A stretch of DNA of 23,770 bases from Fusobacterium sp. Its GTDB lineage: Bacteria > Fusobacteriota > Fusobacteriia > Fusobacteriales > Fusobacteriaceae. Numbering within the stretch: the stretch's first letter is position 1; every line of letters begins with the position of its first letter. Below are positions 22,635 to 23,770 of this stretch, piece by piece. The stretch spans positions 1 to 23,770 of the forward strand of contig JAHHSZ010000014.1 in NCBI GenBank assembly GCA_020024915.1. Direction: 5' to 3'. The translations under genes and the position numbers were made by a program. The notes beneath the pieces were generated by a model, which did no database searches, was not told the DNA's origin, and was given only the letters and a program-made list of their open reading frames with translations.

Positions 22635-23770
22635 ATGAAGATAATATTAGCACCAGATTCATTTAAAGAGAGTATGACTGCCAAAGAAGCTTGTGAAGTG
22701 ATAGAGAGAGGAATGAAAAAAATTATTCCAGATTTAGAGTGTATCTCAGTTCCAATGGCAGATGGAGGAGAGGGAACTACACAATCATTGGTAGATGCAA
22801 CAAATGGAGAGTTCTATACACAAAGAGTTTTAGGACCATTAGGTGAGAGTGTAGAAGCAAGATTTGGAATATTAGGAGATGGGAAGACAGCTATATTAGA
22901 GATGGCTGCTGCAAGTGGATTGGAGCTTGTTCCTAAGGAGAAAAGAGATGCTACAGTAACTACAACTTATGGTACTGGAGAGCTTATTAGAGCAGCTTTG
23001 GATAAAAATGTTGAAACGATTCTTATTGGGATAGGTGGAAGTGCTACTAATGATGGTGGAGCTGGAATGATACAAGCTCTAGGAGGTAAATTATTAGATA
23101 GTTGTGGAAAAGAAATTGGATTTGGTGGTAGTCAACTATCAAACCTATGCAAAATAGATTTATCAAACCTAGATAAAAGATTGGAAAAAACTAAGATTAT
23201 AGTAGCTTGTGATGTTCAAAATCCATTGACAGGAGTTAGTGGAGCCTCACACATTTTTGGAAAACAAAAGGGAGCTAATGAAGAACAAAGAGAACTATTA
23301 GATAAAAATTTAAAACACTATGCTAAAATTATAAGAAGAGATGTAGGAAAAGATGTAGAAAATATCCCTGGAGCTGGTGCAGCAGGAGGATTAGGAGCAG
23401 GACTGATGGCATTCTTATCAGCCGAATTAAAAAAGGGAATTGAGATAGTGATAGAGTATAGTAAGTTAGAGGAAAAGATGCAAGGGGCAGACTTGGTGAT
23501 AACAGGTGAAGGAAGTATAGATGCCCAGACTAGATTTGGAAAGACTCCATATGGGGTAGCTATGACAGCTAAAAAATATGGTATTCCTGTAATAGCTCTA
23601 GCTGGAAATGTAGGTAAAGATATAGATGTACTATATGAATATGGTTTTACTGCTATATTTTCAATTTTATCAAGAGTGGAGAGCCTGGAAAAAGCTATAT
23701 CAAATGGAAAAGAAAATTTACAATATATGTGTGAGAGTATTGCTAGAATGGTAAAGTATTATACAAAATA
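22635..23770 (+). CDS. Glycerate 2-kinase (GarK/GlxK family), cut at the stop codon by the window edge
   Basis: This enzyme phosphorylates D-glycerate, giving 2-phosphoglycerate for lower glycolysis in the GarK/GlxK family. The visible 378 residues begin MKIILAPDSFKESMTAKEA, the family start, and include MADGGEGT (41-48), IGIGGSATNDGG (131-142), VACDVQNPLTG, PGAGAAGGLGAGL and TGEGSIDAQT, so the domains are complete. The frame reaches 23768 and the window ends on TA, so the stop (TAA or TAG) is missing its last base; the full protein is probably just these 378 residues. The ribosome site is GGAGAG before ATG 22635. It is the second gene of the permease unit. Confidence 0.93.
   Translation, partial: MKIILAPDSFKESMTAKEACEVIERGMKKIIPDLECISVPMADGGEGTTQSLVDATNGEFYTQRVLGPLGESVEARFGILGDGKTAILEMAAASGLELVPKEKRDATVTTTYGTGELIRAALDKNVETILIGIGGSATNDGGAGMIQALGGKLLDSCGKEIGFGGSQLSNLCKIDLSNLDKRLEKTKIIVACDVQNPLTGVSGASHIFGKQKGANEEQRELLDKNLKHYAKIIRRDVGKDVENIPGAGAAGGLGAGLMAFLSAELKKGIEIVIEYSKLEEKMQGADLVITGEGSIDAQTRFGKTPYGVAMTAKKYGIPVIALAGNVGKDIDVLYEYGFTAIFSILSRVESLEKAISNGKENLQYMCESIARMVKYYTK

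Overview
The window is AT-rich, uses AGA almost exclusively for arginine, and carries purine-rich AGGAGG-type ribosome sites. Nearly every gene is on the + strand. Gene content and order (nusA operon with a fused YlxR/L7Ae gene, tig, clpP-clpX-lon-engB-valS, a B12-dependent glutamate mutase, and the LPS enzyme GmhA) suggest a member of the Fusobacteriaceae, most plausibly of the Fusobacterium mortiferum/varium/ulcerans type, which ferment glutamate through methylaspartate. This placement is inference from content; no database was consulted.

Region 1 (1-1528) is the 3' part of a glutamate-fermentation locus, ending with mutE/glmE. Region 2 (1529-2162) is not a normal gene region. It holds a decayed IS200/IS605-type element whose tnpA start is fused by a large internal deletion to the tnpB zinc-ribbon end. 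Both terminal hairpins and an omega-RNA-like folded right end remain.

Region 3 (2163-10057) has a good promoter and a hairpin leader, followed by rimP-nusA-ylxR/L7Ae-infB-rbfA-recJ-tig. This is a translation/transcription-factor and ribosome-assembly operon, ending in a strong hairpin after tig. Region 4 (10058-17652) is clpP-clpX-lon-engB-valS: protein quality control, a ribosome-assembly GTPase and valyl-tRNA synthetase, closed by a terminator. A long AU-rich inverted repeat abuts the clpP ribosome site and is the most interesting non-coding feature here.

Region 5 (17653-20095) holds a stand-alone Cof-type HAD phosphatase and a lysR-gmhA pair, closed by a terminator. Region 6 (20096-23770) is a glycerate-utilisation cassette: a CdaR-type regulator, a GntP-family permease and a glycerate 2-kinase. 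The last gene is cut by the window edge inside its stop codon.

No rRNA, tRNA, CRISPR array or prophage was seen. Most of the window is conserved core genome. The least explained parts are the degraded IS605 element with its retained guide-RNA-like end, the structured leaders of rimP and clpP, a possible internal start in infB, and the lysR-gmhA pairing.
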